64,000 nt of DNA from Massilia phosphatilytica. GTDB taxonomy: Bacteria > Pseudomonadota > Gammaproteobacteria > Burkholderiales > Burkholderiaceae_D. How positions within the stretch are numbered: position 1 is the stretch's first letter; every line of letters starts with the position of its first letter. Below the pieces are notes generated by a model. That model was given only the letters and a program-made list of their open reading frames with translations, was not told the origin of the DNA and did not search any database. Of the stretch, positions 1 through 8,884 are shown piece after piece. The position numbers and the translations under genes were made by a program. Where the stretch lies: contig NZ_PUIP01000001.1 in NCBI RefSeq assembly GCF_002968015.1, positions 744,001-808,000 of the forward strand, read 5' to 3'.

Positions 1-3000
1 ATCGTCGTGGCCGGGCCGTCGGTCCTGGCCGTCGAACATACGACGCCGACGCACAGCCCGACCAATGCCGACAGCCTGACCTGGACCGTGCGCTTCGGCG
101 AAGCCGTGCAGCACCTCGACGCGACCGACTTCGACGTGGCCGGCCTGACCGGCGAAACCATCGTGGTCGCCGCGGCCGGGACCAATGCGTATACCGTGAC
201 CGTCAGCGGCGGCGCCCTCGCGGGTTTCGACGGCACCGTCACGCTCGGCCTGGCCGCGGGCCAGGACGTGATCAATGGCGATGCCCAGGCGCTGGCCGGC
301 CTTGTGCCCACCGGCACCGACGAGCGCGGCTGGGTCGTCGACAACACGGCACCCGCCGCACCTGGCCAGCCGGATCTGCAGAACGCGAGCGACAGCGGCA
401 GTTCGCAGACGGACGACCGCACCAACGTCACCACGCCGACGTTCAGCGGCAGCGCCGAGGCGGGCGCCACCGTGACCCTGTACGACGCGGACGGCACCGT
501 GCTCGGCACCGGCGTCGCCACCGGCGGCACCTGGACCATCCACAGCATCGGCCTGGCGCCCGGTTCGCACACCGTGAGCGCACGCGCGGTCGACGCGGCC
601 GGCAACGAGGGCGCCGCATCGACCACGACGACCGTCGTCGTCGACACGTCCGTCGCCGCCCCGGGCCTGGCGGCCATCACCGACACGGGCACGAGCGCCA
701 CCGACGGCATCACGAAGGACGGCACGGTCGGCGTGACCCTGGCGTCCGACGTCGCCGGCTGGGAATACAGCGTCGACGGCGGCGCGCACTGGACCACGGG
801 CAGCGGCACGAGCTTCACGCTGCCCGAGGGCAGCCATGCGATCGGCCAGGTCCAGGTGCGCCAGACCGATACGGCCGGCAACCTGAGTGCCGTCCAGGCG
901 GGCACGCAGGCCATCACCGTGGACACCACGCTGGCCGCACCCGTGTTCGCGCTGTCGAGCGACACGGGCGCGAGCGCCACGGACGGCATCACGCAGGACG
1001 GCACGGTCGGCGTGACCCCGGCGGGCGATGCCGTGGGCTGGGAATACAGCGTCGACGGCGGCACGCACTGGACGACGGGCAGCGGCACGAGCTTCACGCT
1101 GGGCGAAGGCAACCATGCGATCGGTACGGTGCAGGTGCGCCAGACCGACGCGGCCGGCAACACGAGCACGGCCACGAACGCGGGGGCGCTCACGGTCGCG
1201 ACCACCGTTACGGCCCCGGGCCTCTCGCTGTCCAGCGACACGGGCGCGAGCGCCACCGACGGCGTCACGAAGGTCGGCACGGTCGGCGTGAGCCTGGCGG
1301 GAACCGTCGCCAGCTGGGAATACAGCGTCGACGGCGGCGCGCACTGGACGGCCGGCAGCGGCACGAGCTTCACGCTGGCCGAAGGCAGCTATGCCACCGG
1401 CGCGCTGCAGGTACGCCAGACCGACCTGGCCGGCAACACGAGCAGCGCCGGGTCGAACACGCAGGCGATCAAGGTCGACGCGACGATCGCCGCGCCCACG
1501 TTCGCGCTGTCCAGTGACACGGGCGCGAGCGCCACCGATGGCATCACGAAGGACGGCATGGTCGGCGTGACCCTGGCGGCCGACGTCGCCGGCTGGGAAT
1601 ACAGCGTCGACGGCGGCGCGCACTGGACCGCGGGCAGCGGCACGAGCTTCACGCTGCCCGAGGGCAGCCATGCGATCGGCACAGTGCAGGTGCGCCAGAC
1701 CGATACGGCCGGCAACCTGAGCACCGTCCAGGCGGGCACGCAGGCCATCACCGTGGACACCACGCTGGCCGCACCCGCGTTCGTGCTGTCGAGCGACACG
1801 GGCCTGAGCGCCACCGACGGCATCACGAAGGACGGCACGGTCGGCGTGACCCTGGCGGGCGATGCCGTGGGCTGGGAATACAGCGTCGACGGCGGCACGC
1901 ACTGGACGACGGGCAGCGGCACGAGCTTCACGCTGGGCGAAGGCAACCATGCGATCGGTACGGTGCAGGTGCGCCAGACCGACGCGGCAGGCAACGTCAG
2001 CACGGCCACGAACGCGGCCGCGCTCACGGTGGCGACCACCGTCGCGGCCCCGGGCCTCTCGCTGTCCAGCGACACGGGCGCGAGCGCCACGGACGGCATC
2101 ACGAAGGACGGCATGGTTGGCGTGACCCTGGCGGGAACCGTCGCCGCCTGGGAATACAGTGTCGATGGCGGCGCGCACTGGACGGCCGGCAGCGGCACGA
2201 GCTTCACGCTGGCCGAGGGCAGCTACGCCATCGGGACGGTGCAGGTACGCCAGATCGACACGGCCGGCAACACGAGCACCGTCGGGTCAAACACGCAGGC
2301 AATCAAGGTCGACACGACGATCGCCCCGCCCGCGTTCGCGCTGTCGAGCGACACGGGCATCAGCGCCACGGACGGCATCACGAAAAACGGCATGGTCGGC
2401 GTGACCCTGGCAGGCGATGCAGTGGGCTGGGAATACAGCGTCGACGGCGGCGCGCACTGGACGGCGGGCAGCGGCACGACTTTCACGCTGGGCGAGGGAA
2501 GCCACGCGATCGGCACGGTGCAGGTGCGCCAGACCGACACGGCAGGCAACGTCAGCACGGCCACGAACGCGGCCGCGCTCACGGTGGCGACCAGCGTCGC
2601 GGATCCGGGCCTTTCGCTGTCCAACGACACGGGGGCGAGCACCACGGACGGCGTCACGAAGGACGGCACGGTCGGCGTGACCCTGGCGGGAACTGTCGCC
2701 GCCTGGGAATACAGTGTCGATGGCGGCACGCACTGGACGGCCGGCAGCGGCACGACTTTCACGCTGGCCGAGGGCAGCTACGCCATCGGGACGGTGCAGG
2801 TACGCCAGACCGACACGGCCGGCAACACGAGCACCGTCGGATCGAACGCGCAGGCGCTCAAGGTCGACACGACGATCGCCGCGCCCGCGTTCGCGCTGTC
2901 GAGCGACACGGGAACGAGCGCCACGGACGGCATCACGAAAAACGGCACCGTCGACGTGACCCCGGCGGGTGACGTTGCCGGCTGGGAATACAGCATTGAC

Positions 3001-6000
3001 TGGGGCGCCCACTGGACGGCCGGGAGCGGCACGAGCTTCACGCTGCCCGAGGGCAGTTATGCCGCCGGCGCGGTGCAAGTGCGCCAGACCGACGTGGCTG
3101 GCAACACGAGCGCCACCGGATCGACTACGCAAGCGATCAAGGTCGACACCACGCTGGCCGCGCCCACGTTTGCGCTGTCGAGCGACACGGGTGCCAGCGG
3201 CGCCGACGGCTTCACGCAGAACGGCACCGTCAACGTGACGCCGGCGGGCGACGCGGCGGGCTGGGAATACAGCGTCGATGGCGGCGTCCACTGGACGGCC
3301 GGCAGCGGCACCGGTTTCACGCTGGCCGAGGGCAGGCACGACGCCGGCACGGTGCAGGTGCGCCAGACCGACGTTGCCGGCAACCTCAGTGCGGCCGCGA
3401 GCAACACGGCCGCCATCGGCGTCGACAACGTCGTCCCGGTGGTGGAGATGATCGTGCGGCCGCCATTGACCGGGCCGGCCGGGACGACGCCCTTCGCCGT
3501 CGACGTGCATTACGCCGATGGCGGCGTTGGCCTGGATCCGGCATCGATCGACGTTGGCGACCTGAGCGTAACCGGGCCCGGTGGGGCCGGCAGCCTGGCG
3601 GTCACGAGCGCTTCCTTCGACGCCGCGCATGGCGTCGCCACCTATACCGTCGCGGCGCCGTCCGGCGGCTGGAGCGTCGCCAACGCCGGCACCTATGCGA
3701 TCGTATTCGCCACCGGCGGCGTGCTCGACCTGGCCGGCAACGGCCTCGCCGGCGGCGCCGGCCAGCAGTTCGAGGTCAGCTTCAACGCGCTGCCGCATAT
3801 CACGAGCAATGGCGGCGGCACCAGCGCTGCCATCGAGATCGCCGAGCGGAGCCAGGCGGTGACGACGGTGCACGCCACCGACGCCGACGCCGGCGATACG
3901 CTCGGCTACAGCATCACGGGCGGCGCCGACGCAGCACAGTTCCAGATCGACGCCGCCACCGGCGCGCTCAGCCTGCGCAACGCCCCGCGCGTGCAGGCGC
4001 CGCTGGACAGCGACGGCGACAACGTCTACCTCGTGAACGTCGGCGCCAGCGACGGCCACGGCAGCCTGGCGACCCAGGCGCTCGCCGTCAAGGTCCTCGC
4101 CGACATCGATGGCGACGGCACCCCGGACGTCACCGACGACGACCTGGATGGCGACGGCCGCCTGAATTCGGCCGAAGACCCCGTCCCGAGCGCCAACGGC
4201 GGCGGCACGGGCGACGGCAACGGCGACGGCATCGCCGACAGCAGCCAGGTGAACGTCGCGTCGCTGGCGACCGTCGGTTCGGTCGCGTCGGCCCTGCGGT
4301 TCGCCACCATCGAGGTGGCGCCGGGGCTCACGCTGGGCGGCGTCGCCAACAGCACCGTGAGCGGCCTGCCGCGCAACGCCAAGATGCCGCTCGGCCAGTT
4401 CGATTTCCAGGTCAAGGGCGTGGCCGTCGGCGGCAGCGTCGACATCGCGATCTACGTCGACAAGTCGCTGGGCGCAAACGGCTACTACAAGCAGGTGGGC
4501 AGCACCTGGACCAACCTGGCCACCACCAGCACGGTCGGCACCAAGACCAAGATCAGCTTCACGCTCACCGACGGCGGCGCCTACGATGCCGACGGGGTGG
4601 CGAACGGCGTGATCGTCGATCCGGGCGGACCGGTGGTCATCGCGCCCCGCATCGTCAGCGCCGGCGGCGACGTCGACGCGGCGCTCAAGGTCGTCGAGAA
4701 CCTGCTCGCGGTCACGACCGTCGCCGCCGAGGCGGTGGACACCGTGACGTATTCGATCAGCGGCGGTGCCGATCGCGACCGGTTCAAGATCGATCCGGTG
4801 TCAGGCAAGCTCGCATGGGTCGCCTCACCGGATTACGAGCACCCGGTCGACGTGGGCGCCGGGGCCGGCAACAATACCTATGTCGTCGAGGTCACGGCCA
4901 GCGACGGCGCCGGCAGCGACACGCAGGTGCTGACGGTGCAGGTCCTCGACGCCGACGAGACGCCGGTGCCGGCCGACGACGGGGATGCAATCCCGCCCCA
5001 GGTCGAACAGCAGGTGCCGTCGCTGCCGTCGGTCGGCGGAACGGTCATTGCCGGCGACGGCAACGGCGACGGCATCGCCGACAACGCGCAAAGCAACGTG
5101 ACGTCCCTGCCGTTCCTGCATACCGACCACGCCCAGTCGAATCCGGGCGGTGCGCCGCAGGTGTACCTGACGCTCGTGGCTGACTCGGTCGATGGCAAGG
5201 CGGTTCCGGCCCAGGGCGGGGCGACCGCATTGACCGACGTGCGCCAGCTGGACGCGCCGGCCAATGCGCCGGCCGACCTCAAGATGCCGCTGGGCCTCAT
5301 CAGCTTCAGCGCCAGCGTGCAGCAGGCCGGCGCCGCCAAGAGCTTCAGCATCTTCGTGGACGGCGGCGTGGACGTGAACGGCTACTGGAAGCAGGATGCG
5401 CACGGCGTCTGGGTCAATCTCGCCGACGCGGCGCACGGCGGCAAGGTGACGAGCGAAGCGGGACACACCCGCCTCGATTTCACGATCGTCGACGGCGGCG
5501 AGTTCGACGATGACGGCAAGGCGGACGGCGTCATCACCGACCCGGGCGCGCCAGGCTGGCGCGACCTGGCCACCGGCGACGCCGACCACGACCAGTTCCC
5601 CGATGCGCTGGAAGCGACACATGGCCTGCAGGCTGGCGTCAAGGACAACGACGTTTTCACCAGCAACAAGCTGTTCGTGATGGAGTTGTACCGCGACCTG
5701 ATGTTCCGTGAGGCGAGTGCGCCTGAATGGACGTTCTGGCAGGGACTGCTCGACGGCGGCACGATGAGCAAGGTGCAGCTCGTGTCGACCTTCCTGGACG
5801 CGACCGAGTTCCAGGGCGGCGCGGGCGCCGTCGCGCGCACGATGGTCGCCGCGCTGGACCGCGGGCCGGACCAGGCGGGACTGGCCTACTGGACGCACCA
5901 GGTCAGCGCGGGCGTGTCGTTGTCCGCCGTGGCCGGGGCCATCGTCGGCGACGCCGAGTTCACCGGCAAGTACGGCCAGCTCGACGACGCGGCCTTCGTC

Positions 6001-6309
6001 AATCAGCTGTACCTGAACGTACTGGACCGGCCGGCGGACCAGGCCGGACTCGCCTTCTGGACGGCCCTGCTCGGCGCGCATGGGTCACGTGGGGACGTCC
6101 TGCTCGGCTTTGCCCAGTCGCATGAGTTCCAGGCGGCTACGGATGCCGACGTGACGGCGACGCTGGGCTACCTGGGCCTGCTGGGCCGGGACGCGGCGCC
6201 GGCCGAGGTGGCGTATTGGGTAGGCAAGCTCGACGCGGGTGTGCCGGAGACGGTGGTCATCGGCAGCTTCATCGGGGCGCCGGAATACCACGACCGCTTC
6301 CTGCCCTGA
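1..6309 (+). CDS. Giant Ig-like repeat surface/secreted protein with anchor-U and DUF4214 domains (5' partial)
   Basis: The reading frame is open from the first base, so the N-terminus lies outside the window; about 2100 residues are visible. Order: an Ig-like segment (residues ~1-110), a bacterial Ig/adhesin repeat (~115-215), ten near-identical 92-93-residue repeats (~220-1145) each with a WEYSVDGG core and a VRQTD-AGN segment, cadherin-like segments with a calcium-type DxDGDG stretch (~1260-1400, ~1550-1650), two choice-of-anchor U-like modules ending in DGGxxDxDGxAxGVIxDPG (~1420-1540 and ~1700-1855), and DUF4214 repeats at the end (~1890-2095). Such proteins are generally large secreted or cell-surface adhesins of Gram-negative bacteria; secretion route is not visible here. 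The repeat region has many long shadow frames. Function as an adhesin or biofilm matrix protein is inference. The next gene converges after only 10 bases. Confidence 0.85.
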   Translation: MVVAGPSVLAVEHTTPTHSPTNADSLTWTVRFGEAVQHLDATDFDVAGLTGETIVVAAAGTNAYTVTVSGGALAGFDGTVTLGLAAGQDVINGDAQALAGLVPTGTDERGWVVDNTAPAAPGQPDLQNASDSGSSQTDDRTNVTTPTFSGSAEAGATVTLYDADGTVLGTGVATGGTWTIHSIGLAPGSHTVSARAVDAAGNEGAASTTTTVVVDTSVAAPGLAAITDTGTSATDGITKDGTVGVTLASDVAGWEYSVDGGAHWTTGSGTSFTLPEGSHAIGQVQVRQTDTAGNLSAVQAGTQAITVDTTLAAPVFALSSDTGASATDGITQDGTVGVTPAGDAVGWEYSVDGGTHWTTGSGTSFTLGEGNHAIGTVQVRQTDAAGNTSTATNAGALTVATTVTAPGLSLSSDTGASATDGVTKVGTVGVSLAGTVASWEYSVDGGAHWTAGSGTSFTLAEGSYATGALQVRQTDLAGNTSSAGSNTQAIKVDATIAAPTFALSSDTGASATDGITKDGMVGVTLAADVAGWEYSVDGGAHWTAGSGTSFTLPEGSHAIGTVQVRQTDTAGNLSTVQAGTQAITVDTTLAAPAFVLSSDTGLSATDGITKDGTVGVTLAGDAVGWEYSVDGGTHWTTGSGTSFTLGEGNHAIGTVQVRQTDAAGNVSTATNAAALTVATTVAAPGLSLSSDTGASATDGITKDGMVGVTLAGTVAAWEYSVDGGAHWTAGSGTSFTLAEGSYAIGTVQVRQIDTAGNTSTVGSNTQAIKVDTTIAPPAFALSSDTGISATDGITKNGMVGVTLAGDAVGWEYSVDGGAHWTAGSGTTFTLGEGSHAIGTVQVRQTDTAGNVSTATNAAALTVATSVADPGLSLSNDTGASTTDGVTKDGTVGVTLAGTVAAWEYSVDGGTHWTAGSGTTFTLAEGSYAIGTVQVRQTDTAGNTSTVGSNAQALKVDTTIAAPAFALSSDTGTSATDGITKNGTVDVTPAGDVAGWEYSIDWGAHWTAGSGTSFTLPEGSYAAGAVQVRQTDVAGNTSATGSTTQAIKVDTTLAAPTFALSSDTGASGADGFTQNGTVNVTPAGDAAGWEYSVDGGVHWTAGSGTGFTLAEGRHDAGTVQVRQTDVAGNLSAAASNTAAIGVDNVVPVVEMIVRPPLTGPAGTTPFAVDVHYADGGVGLDPASIDVGDLSVTGPGGAGSLAVTSASFDAAHGVATYTVAAPSGGWSVANAGTYAIVFATGGVLDLAGNGLAGGAGQQFEVSFNALPHITSNGGGTSAAIEIAERSQAVTTVHATDADAGDTLGYSITGGADAAQFQIDAATGALSLRNAPRVQAPLDSDGDNVYLVNVGASDGHGSLATQALAVKVLADIDGDGTPDVTDDDLDGDGRLNSAEDPVPSANGGGTGDGNGDGIADSSQVNVASLATVGSVASALRFATIEVAPGLTLGGVANSTVSGLPRNAKMPLGQFDFQVKGVAVGGSVDIAIYVDKSLGANGYYKQVGSTWTNLATTSTVGTKTKISFTLTDGGAYDADGVANGVIVDPGGPVVIAPRIVSAGGDVDAALKVVENLLAVTTVAAEAVDTVTYSISGGADRDRFKIDPVSGKLAWVASPDYEHPVDVGAGAGNNTYVVEVTASDGAGSDTQVLTVQVLDADETPVPADDGDAIPPQVEQQVPSLPSVGGTVIAGDGNGDGIADNAQSNVTSLPFLHTDHAQSNPGGAPQVYLTLVADSVDGKAVPAQGGATALTDVRQLDAPANAPADLKMPLGLISFSASVQQAGAAKSFSIFVDGGVDVNGYWKQDAHGVWVNLADAAHGGKVTSEAGHTRLDFTIVDGGEFDDDGKADGVITDPGAPGWRDLATGDADHDQFPDALEATHGLQAGVKDNDVFTSNKLFVMELYRDLMFREASAPEWTFWQGLLDGGTMSKVQLVSTFLDATEFQGGAGAVARTMVAALDRGPDQAGLAYWTHQVSAGVSLSAVAGAIVGDAEFTGKYGQLDDAAFVNQLYLNVLDRPADQAGLAFWTALLGAHGSRGDVLLGFAQSHEFQAATDADVTATLGYLGLLGRDAAPAEVAYWVGKLDAGVPETVVIGSFIGAPEYHDRFLP
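664..3435 (+). repeat. Ten tandem in-gene repeats of 276-279 bp with higher-order copies
   Basis: The shared GTCGGCGTG-type core recurs at 727, 1006, 1282, 1561, 1840, 2116, 2395, 2671, 2950 and 3229, so units are 279 or 276 bp and keep frame. Units 1-3 and 4-6 match in subtype order (an 834-bp period), and units 5-6 and 7-8 match at a 555-bp period. Units 9 and 10 are mosaics. This indicates recent duplication or conversion of two- and three-unit blocks inside the gene. Confidence 0.9.
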
Positions 6310-6319
6310 ACGCGGCGGC

Positions 6320-6880
6320 TCAGCGCGACATGCCCACCAGTTTGTGCACGAGTTCCGACGACGTCGAGGCCGAGAACTTGCGCATGAGCTTGGCGCGGTG
6401 CATTTCCACCGTGCGCGGCGACAAATCGGTCTCGCGCGCGATCATCTTGCTCGTCTTGCCTTCGACGAGCAGTGCCGCGATCTCGCGTTCGCGCGGGGTC
6501 AGCTCGGCCGTCACCGGACGCTTCTCGCTGACGTCCTCGAACGTCCACACGCCCGCGCCCAGCGGCTCGGCCGGATCGAGCGCGCGGCCTGTCACGTGGC
6601 ACCAGAACAATTCCCCATTTCCGCGCCGCATGATGCGCTCGTCGGAGTAGCGGCCCTTCGCGTTCATGATCGGGATGATGCGGTCGCCCGTGCGCAGGAA
6701 CTCGTCCATGGTCGGGTAGAGTACCGAGAACGACTGGCCGTCCAGCTGCGTTCGCTGGTAGCCGAACATCGCCGCCAGGGCATGGTTGCAGGACTGGATC
6801 ACGCGGTTCACCGAAATGCACATGCCGACGGGCGCGTGCTGGAAAATCATCTCGTAATCGATGGCGTATGATGCGTTCAT
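6320..6880 (-). CDS. PAS domain LuxR-type transcriptional regulator
   Basis: 186 residues. An N-terminal PAS-like sensor (~8-125, with FQHAPVGMCI and the HALAAMFGY segment) is joined to a LuxR/GerE helix-turn-helix (~128-182; LTPREREIAALLVEGKTSK, then DLSPRTVEMHRAKLM). There is no receiver domain, so it probably responds to a ligand or redox/small-molecule signal through PAS rather than by phosphorylation. It is divergent from the CoA-transferase genes across a 121-bp gap and may control them, which is inference. No convincing Shine-Dalgarno sequence precedes the start. Its 3' end converges on the giant repeat gene. Confidence 0.85.
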   Translation of the reverse strand: MNASYAIDYEMIFQHAPVGMCISVNRVIQSCNHALAAMFGYQRTQLDGQSFSVLYPTMDEFLRTGDRIIPIMNAKGRYSDERIMRRGNGELFWCHVTGRALDPAEPLGAGVWTFEDVSEKRPVTAELTPREREIAALLVEGKTSKMIARETDLSPRTVEMHRAKLMRKFSASTSSELVHKLVGMSR

Positions 6881-7001
6881 TTGATGGTAGTCGCCGCAGG
6901 AGGGCCTTGCCGGTATTTCTACGGTATTGTGCTTCGGAGGGCGCTATTTTATTCTGCAATTCTACTCTGCTGTATAGAACCTCATTATTAAAGGGACGGG
7001 T

Positions 7002-7700
7002 ATGAACAAAGTGTATCCTGATGCGCGCTCCGCGCTCGAAGGGGTTGTTGCGGATGGCCAGACGATCGCCGTGGGCGGTTTCGGCCTGTGCGGTATTCCC
7101 GAGGCGCTCATCGCCGCGCTGCGCGATTCCGGCGTCAAGAACCTGACGGCCATCTCGAACAACGCCGGCGTCGACGACTTCGGCCTGGGCCAGCTGCTCA
7201 CGACGCGCCAGATCAGGAAGATGATCTCGTCCTACGTCGGCGAGAACAAGGAATTCGCGCGCCAGTACCTGGCCGGCGAACTGGAACTGGAATTCACGCC
7301 GCAGGGCACGCTGGCCGAGAAGCTGCGCGCCGGCGGCGCCGGCATCCCCGCGTTCTTCACCAAGACCGGCTACGGCACGATCGTCGCGGAAGGCAAGGAG
7401 ACCCGCGAATTCGACGGCGAGATGTATGTGATGGAACGCTCGCTCGTCCCGGACGTCTCGCTCGTCAAGGCCTGGAAGGCCGACCGCGCCGGCAACCTCG
7501 TGTTCCGCAAGACGGCACGCAACTTCAACCCGAACGTGGCCACCGCAGGCAAGGTCTGCATCGTGGAAGTCGAGCAACTGGTCGAGATCGGCGAGATCGA
7601 TCCGGACCAGGTGCATACCCCGAGCATCTTCGTGCACCGCATCGTTCACAACCCGACACCGGAAAAGCGCATCGAACAGCGCACCGTGCGTCAAGCATAA
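7002..7700 (+). CDS. scoA: 3-oxoacid CoA-transferase subunit A
   Basis: 232 residues, the usual length for the alpha subunit of succinyl-CoA:3-ketoacid CoA-transferase. The N-terminal [16 protein letters not shown] segment is the family signature for the CoA-binding glycine-rich region. The enzyme moves CoA from succinyl-CoA to acetoacetate in the cytoplasm, feeding ketone bodies or polyhydroxybutyrate breakdown products into acetyl-CoA. AAAGGGA precedes the ATG. The B subunit follows 17 bases downstream, so the two are one operon. The 3-hydroxybutyrate dehydrogenase at 16554-17348 would supply acetoacetate, though it lies about 9 kb away. The close relative acetate/butyrate-acetoacetate CoA-transferase cannot be excluded. 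Confidence 0.93.
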   Translation: MNKVYPDARSALEGVVADGQTIAVGGFGLCGIPEALIAALRDSGVKNLTAISNNAGVDDFGLGQLLTTRQIRKMISSYVGENKEFARQYLAGELELEFTPQGTLAEKLRAGGAGIPAFFTKTGYGTIVAEGKETREFDGEMYVMERSLVPDVSLVKAWKADRAGNLVFRKTARNFNPNVATAGKVCIVEVEQLVEIGEIDPDQVHTPSIFVHRIVHNPTPEKRIEQRTVRQA

Positions 7701-7717
7701 GACCAGGGGAGACAGAC

Positions 7718-8368
7718 ATGGCATGGACTCGTGATGAAATGGCCGCGCGCGCGGCCAAGGAACTGCAGGACGGTTTTTACGTGAACCTGGGCATCGGCCT
7801 GCCCACGCTGGTGGCCAACTACGTCCCGAACGATATCGAAGTGTTCCTGCAGTCGGAAAACGGCTTGCTGGGCATCGGCCCGTTCCCGACCGACGCTGAA
7901 GTCGACGCCGACCTGATCAACGCCGGCAAGCAGACCGTCACCGCGTTGCCGGGCGCCGCCTACTTCAGCTCGGCCGATTCCTTCGGCATGATCCGCGGCG
8001 GCAAGATCAACCTCGCGATCCTCGGCGCGATGCAGGTGTCGGAGAAGGGCGACCTGGCCAACTGGATGATCCCGGGCAAGATGGTCAAGGGCATGGGCGG
8101 TGCGATGGACCTCGTGGCCGGCGTCAAGCGCGTCGTCGTCGTGATGGAACACGTGGCGACGGCCAAGGATGGCTCGACGAGCCACAAGATCCTCAAGAAG
8201 TGCGACCTGCCGCTGACGGGCGTCGGCGTCGTCGACCGCATCATCACCGACCTGTGCGTCATCGACATCACCGACACCGGCCTCAAGCTGGTCGAGCTGG
8301 CACCGGGCGTCACGAAGGACGAGGTCGTGGCCGCCACGTCGGCCGAGCTGGACGTCTCCGCCGTTTGA
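7718..8368 (+). CDS. scoB: 3-oxoacid CoA-transferase subunit B
   Basis: 216 residues. The [11 protein letters not shown] segment near residue 47 carries the glutamate that forms the CoA-thioester intermediate in class I CoA-transferases; [14 protein letters not shown] and the [10 protein letters not shown] segment are also typical of the beta subunit. The ATG at 7718 follows GGGGAGAC at a normal spacing, in preference to the much longer frame that runs upstream through scoA. Subunits A and B form the active heteromer, so this gene works only with its upstream neighbour. GC-rich sequence with no clear terminator follows before the convergent TonB-like gene. Confidence 0.94.
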   Translation: MAWTRDEMAARAAKELQDGFYVNLGIGLPTLVANYVPNDIEVFLQSENGLLGIGPFPTDAEVDADLINAGKQTVTALPGAAYFSSADSFGMIRGGKINLAILGAMQVSEKGDLANWMIPGKMVKGMGGAMDLVAGVKRVVVVMEHVATAKDGSTSHKILKKCDLPLTGVGVVDRIITDLCVIDITDTGLKLVELAPGVTKDEVVAATSAELDVSAV

Positions 8369-8412
8369 TGTTTGCGGGCGGCGCTGCGGCGCCGCCCGTC
8401 ATTCCTGCTGGC

Positions 8413-8805
8413 CTAGCCCAGCGTCCACTCGTATTTCACGTACGTCCATTTCTGGACCGGCTTGCCGTTCTCGCGCGCGGGACGGAAGCTGCACTTCCCG
8501 AGCGCGGTCTGCGCGGCCATGTCCAGGCCCATGAAGCCGCTCGACCCCGTGACCTGCGAATCCTTCACGCCACCGTTCTCGTCCACGAGGAAGCCGAGCG
8601 TGACCGTGCCCTGGTGGCCGGCTTGCACATCGGCCTGTGGATACACGGGTTTGGCGCAACTTGCAAATTCGATCCTTGCGGTGCTGTTTTCCGTGTCGTC
8701 GGCCTCTTGCGCCTGCGCGGGATGTGCGGTCGCCATGCAGGCGAGCGCGATGCCGACGGGCAGGGATTGCAGGACGGTGCGAAGACGACGTGCGATGCTG
8801 GACAT
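8413..8805 (-). CDS. Secreted stand-alone TonB C-terminal domain protein
   Basis: 130 residues from the ATG at 8805, which sits behind a very good AAGGAGGAG ribosome site; longer upstream frames are therefore unlikely. A signal peptide (~1-33, ending AHPAQAQ) is followed by a TonB C-terminal fold (~50-130; KPVYPQADVQAGHQGTVTLG, SSGFMGLDMAA, YEWTLG). There is no N-terminal anchor of a true energy-transducing TonB and no proline-rich linker. Its domain closely parallels the last ~80 residues of the M56 protease encoded just upstream, pointing to a local duplication. Periplasmic; partner and role unknown, but co-orientation with the M56-repressor pair suggests part of that sensing module. Confidence 0.8.
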   Translation of the reverse strand: MSSIARRLRTVLQSLPVGIALACMATAHPAQAQEADDTENSTARIEFASCAKPVYPQADVQAGHQGTVTLGFLVDENGGVKDSQVTGSSGFMGLDMAAQTALGKCSFRPARENGKPVQKWTYVKYEWTLG

Positions 8806-8884
8806 GACTCCTCCTTGGGCCGCATGGCCCTTGCGTGGTTGACGAACCGGCGGTGACCGGTTCAGGGAAAAAGCGTGATACCGC

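Noticed and set aside
1389..2762. Long open frames on the minus strand of the repeat gene
   Set aside because: They recur with the same repeat period, have Pro/Ser/Val-biased nonsense composition and are shadows of the plus-strand repeats.
664..3435. Repeats considered as a CRISPR array
   Set aside because: Units are ~278 bp, in frame, and encode Ig-like repeats; there are no short repeats with unique spacers.
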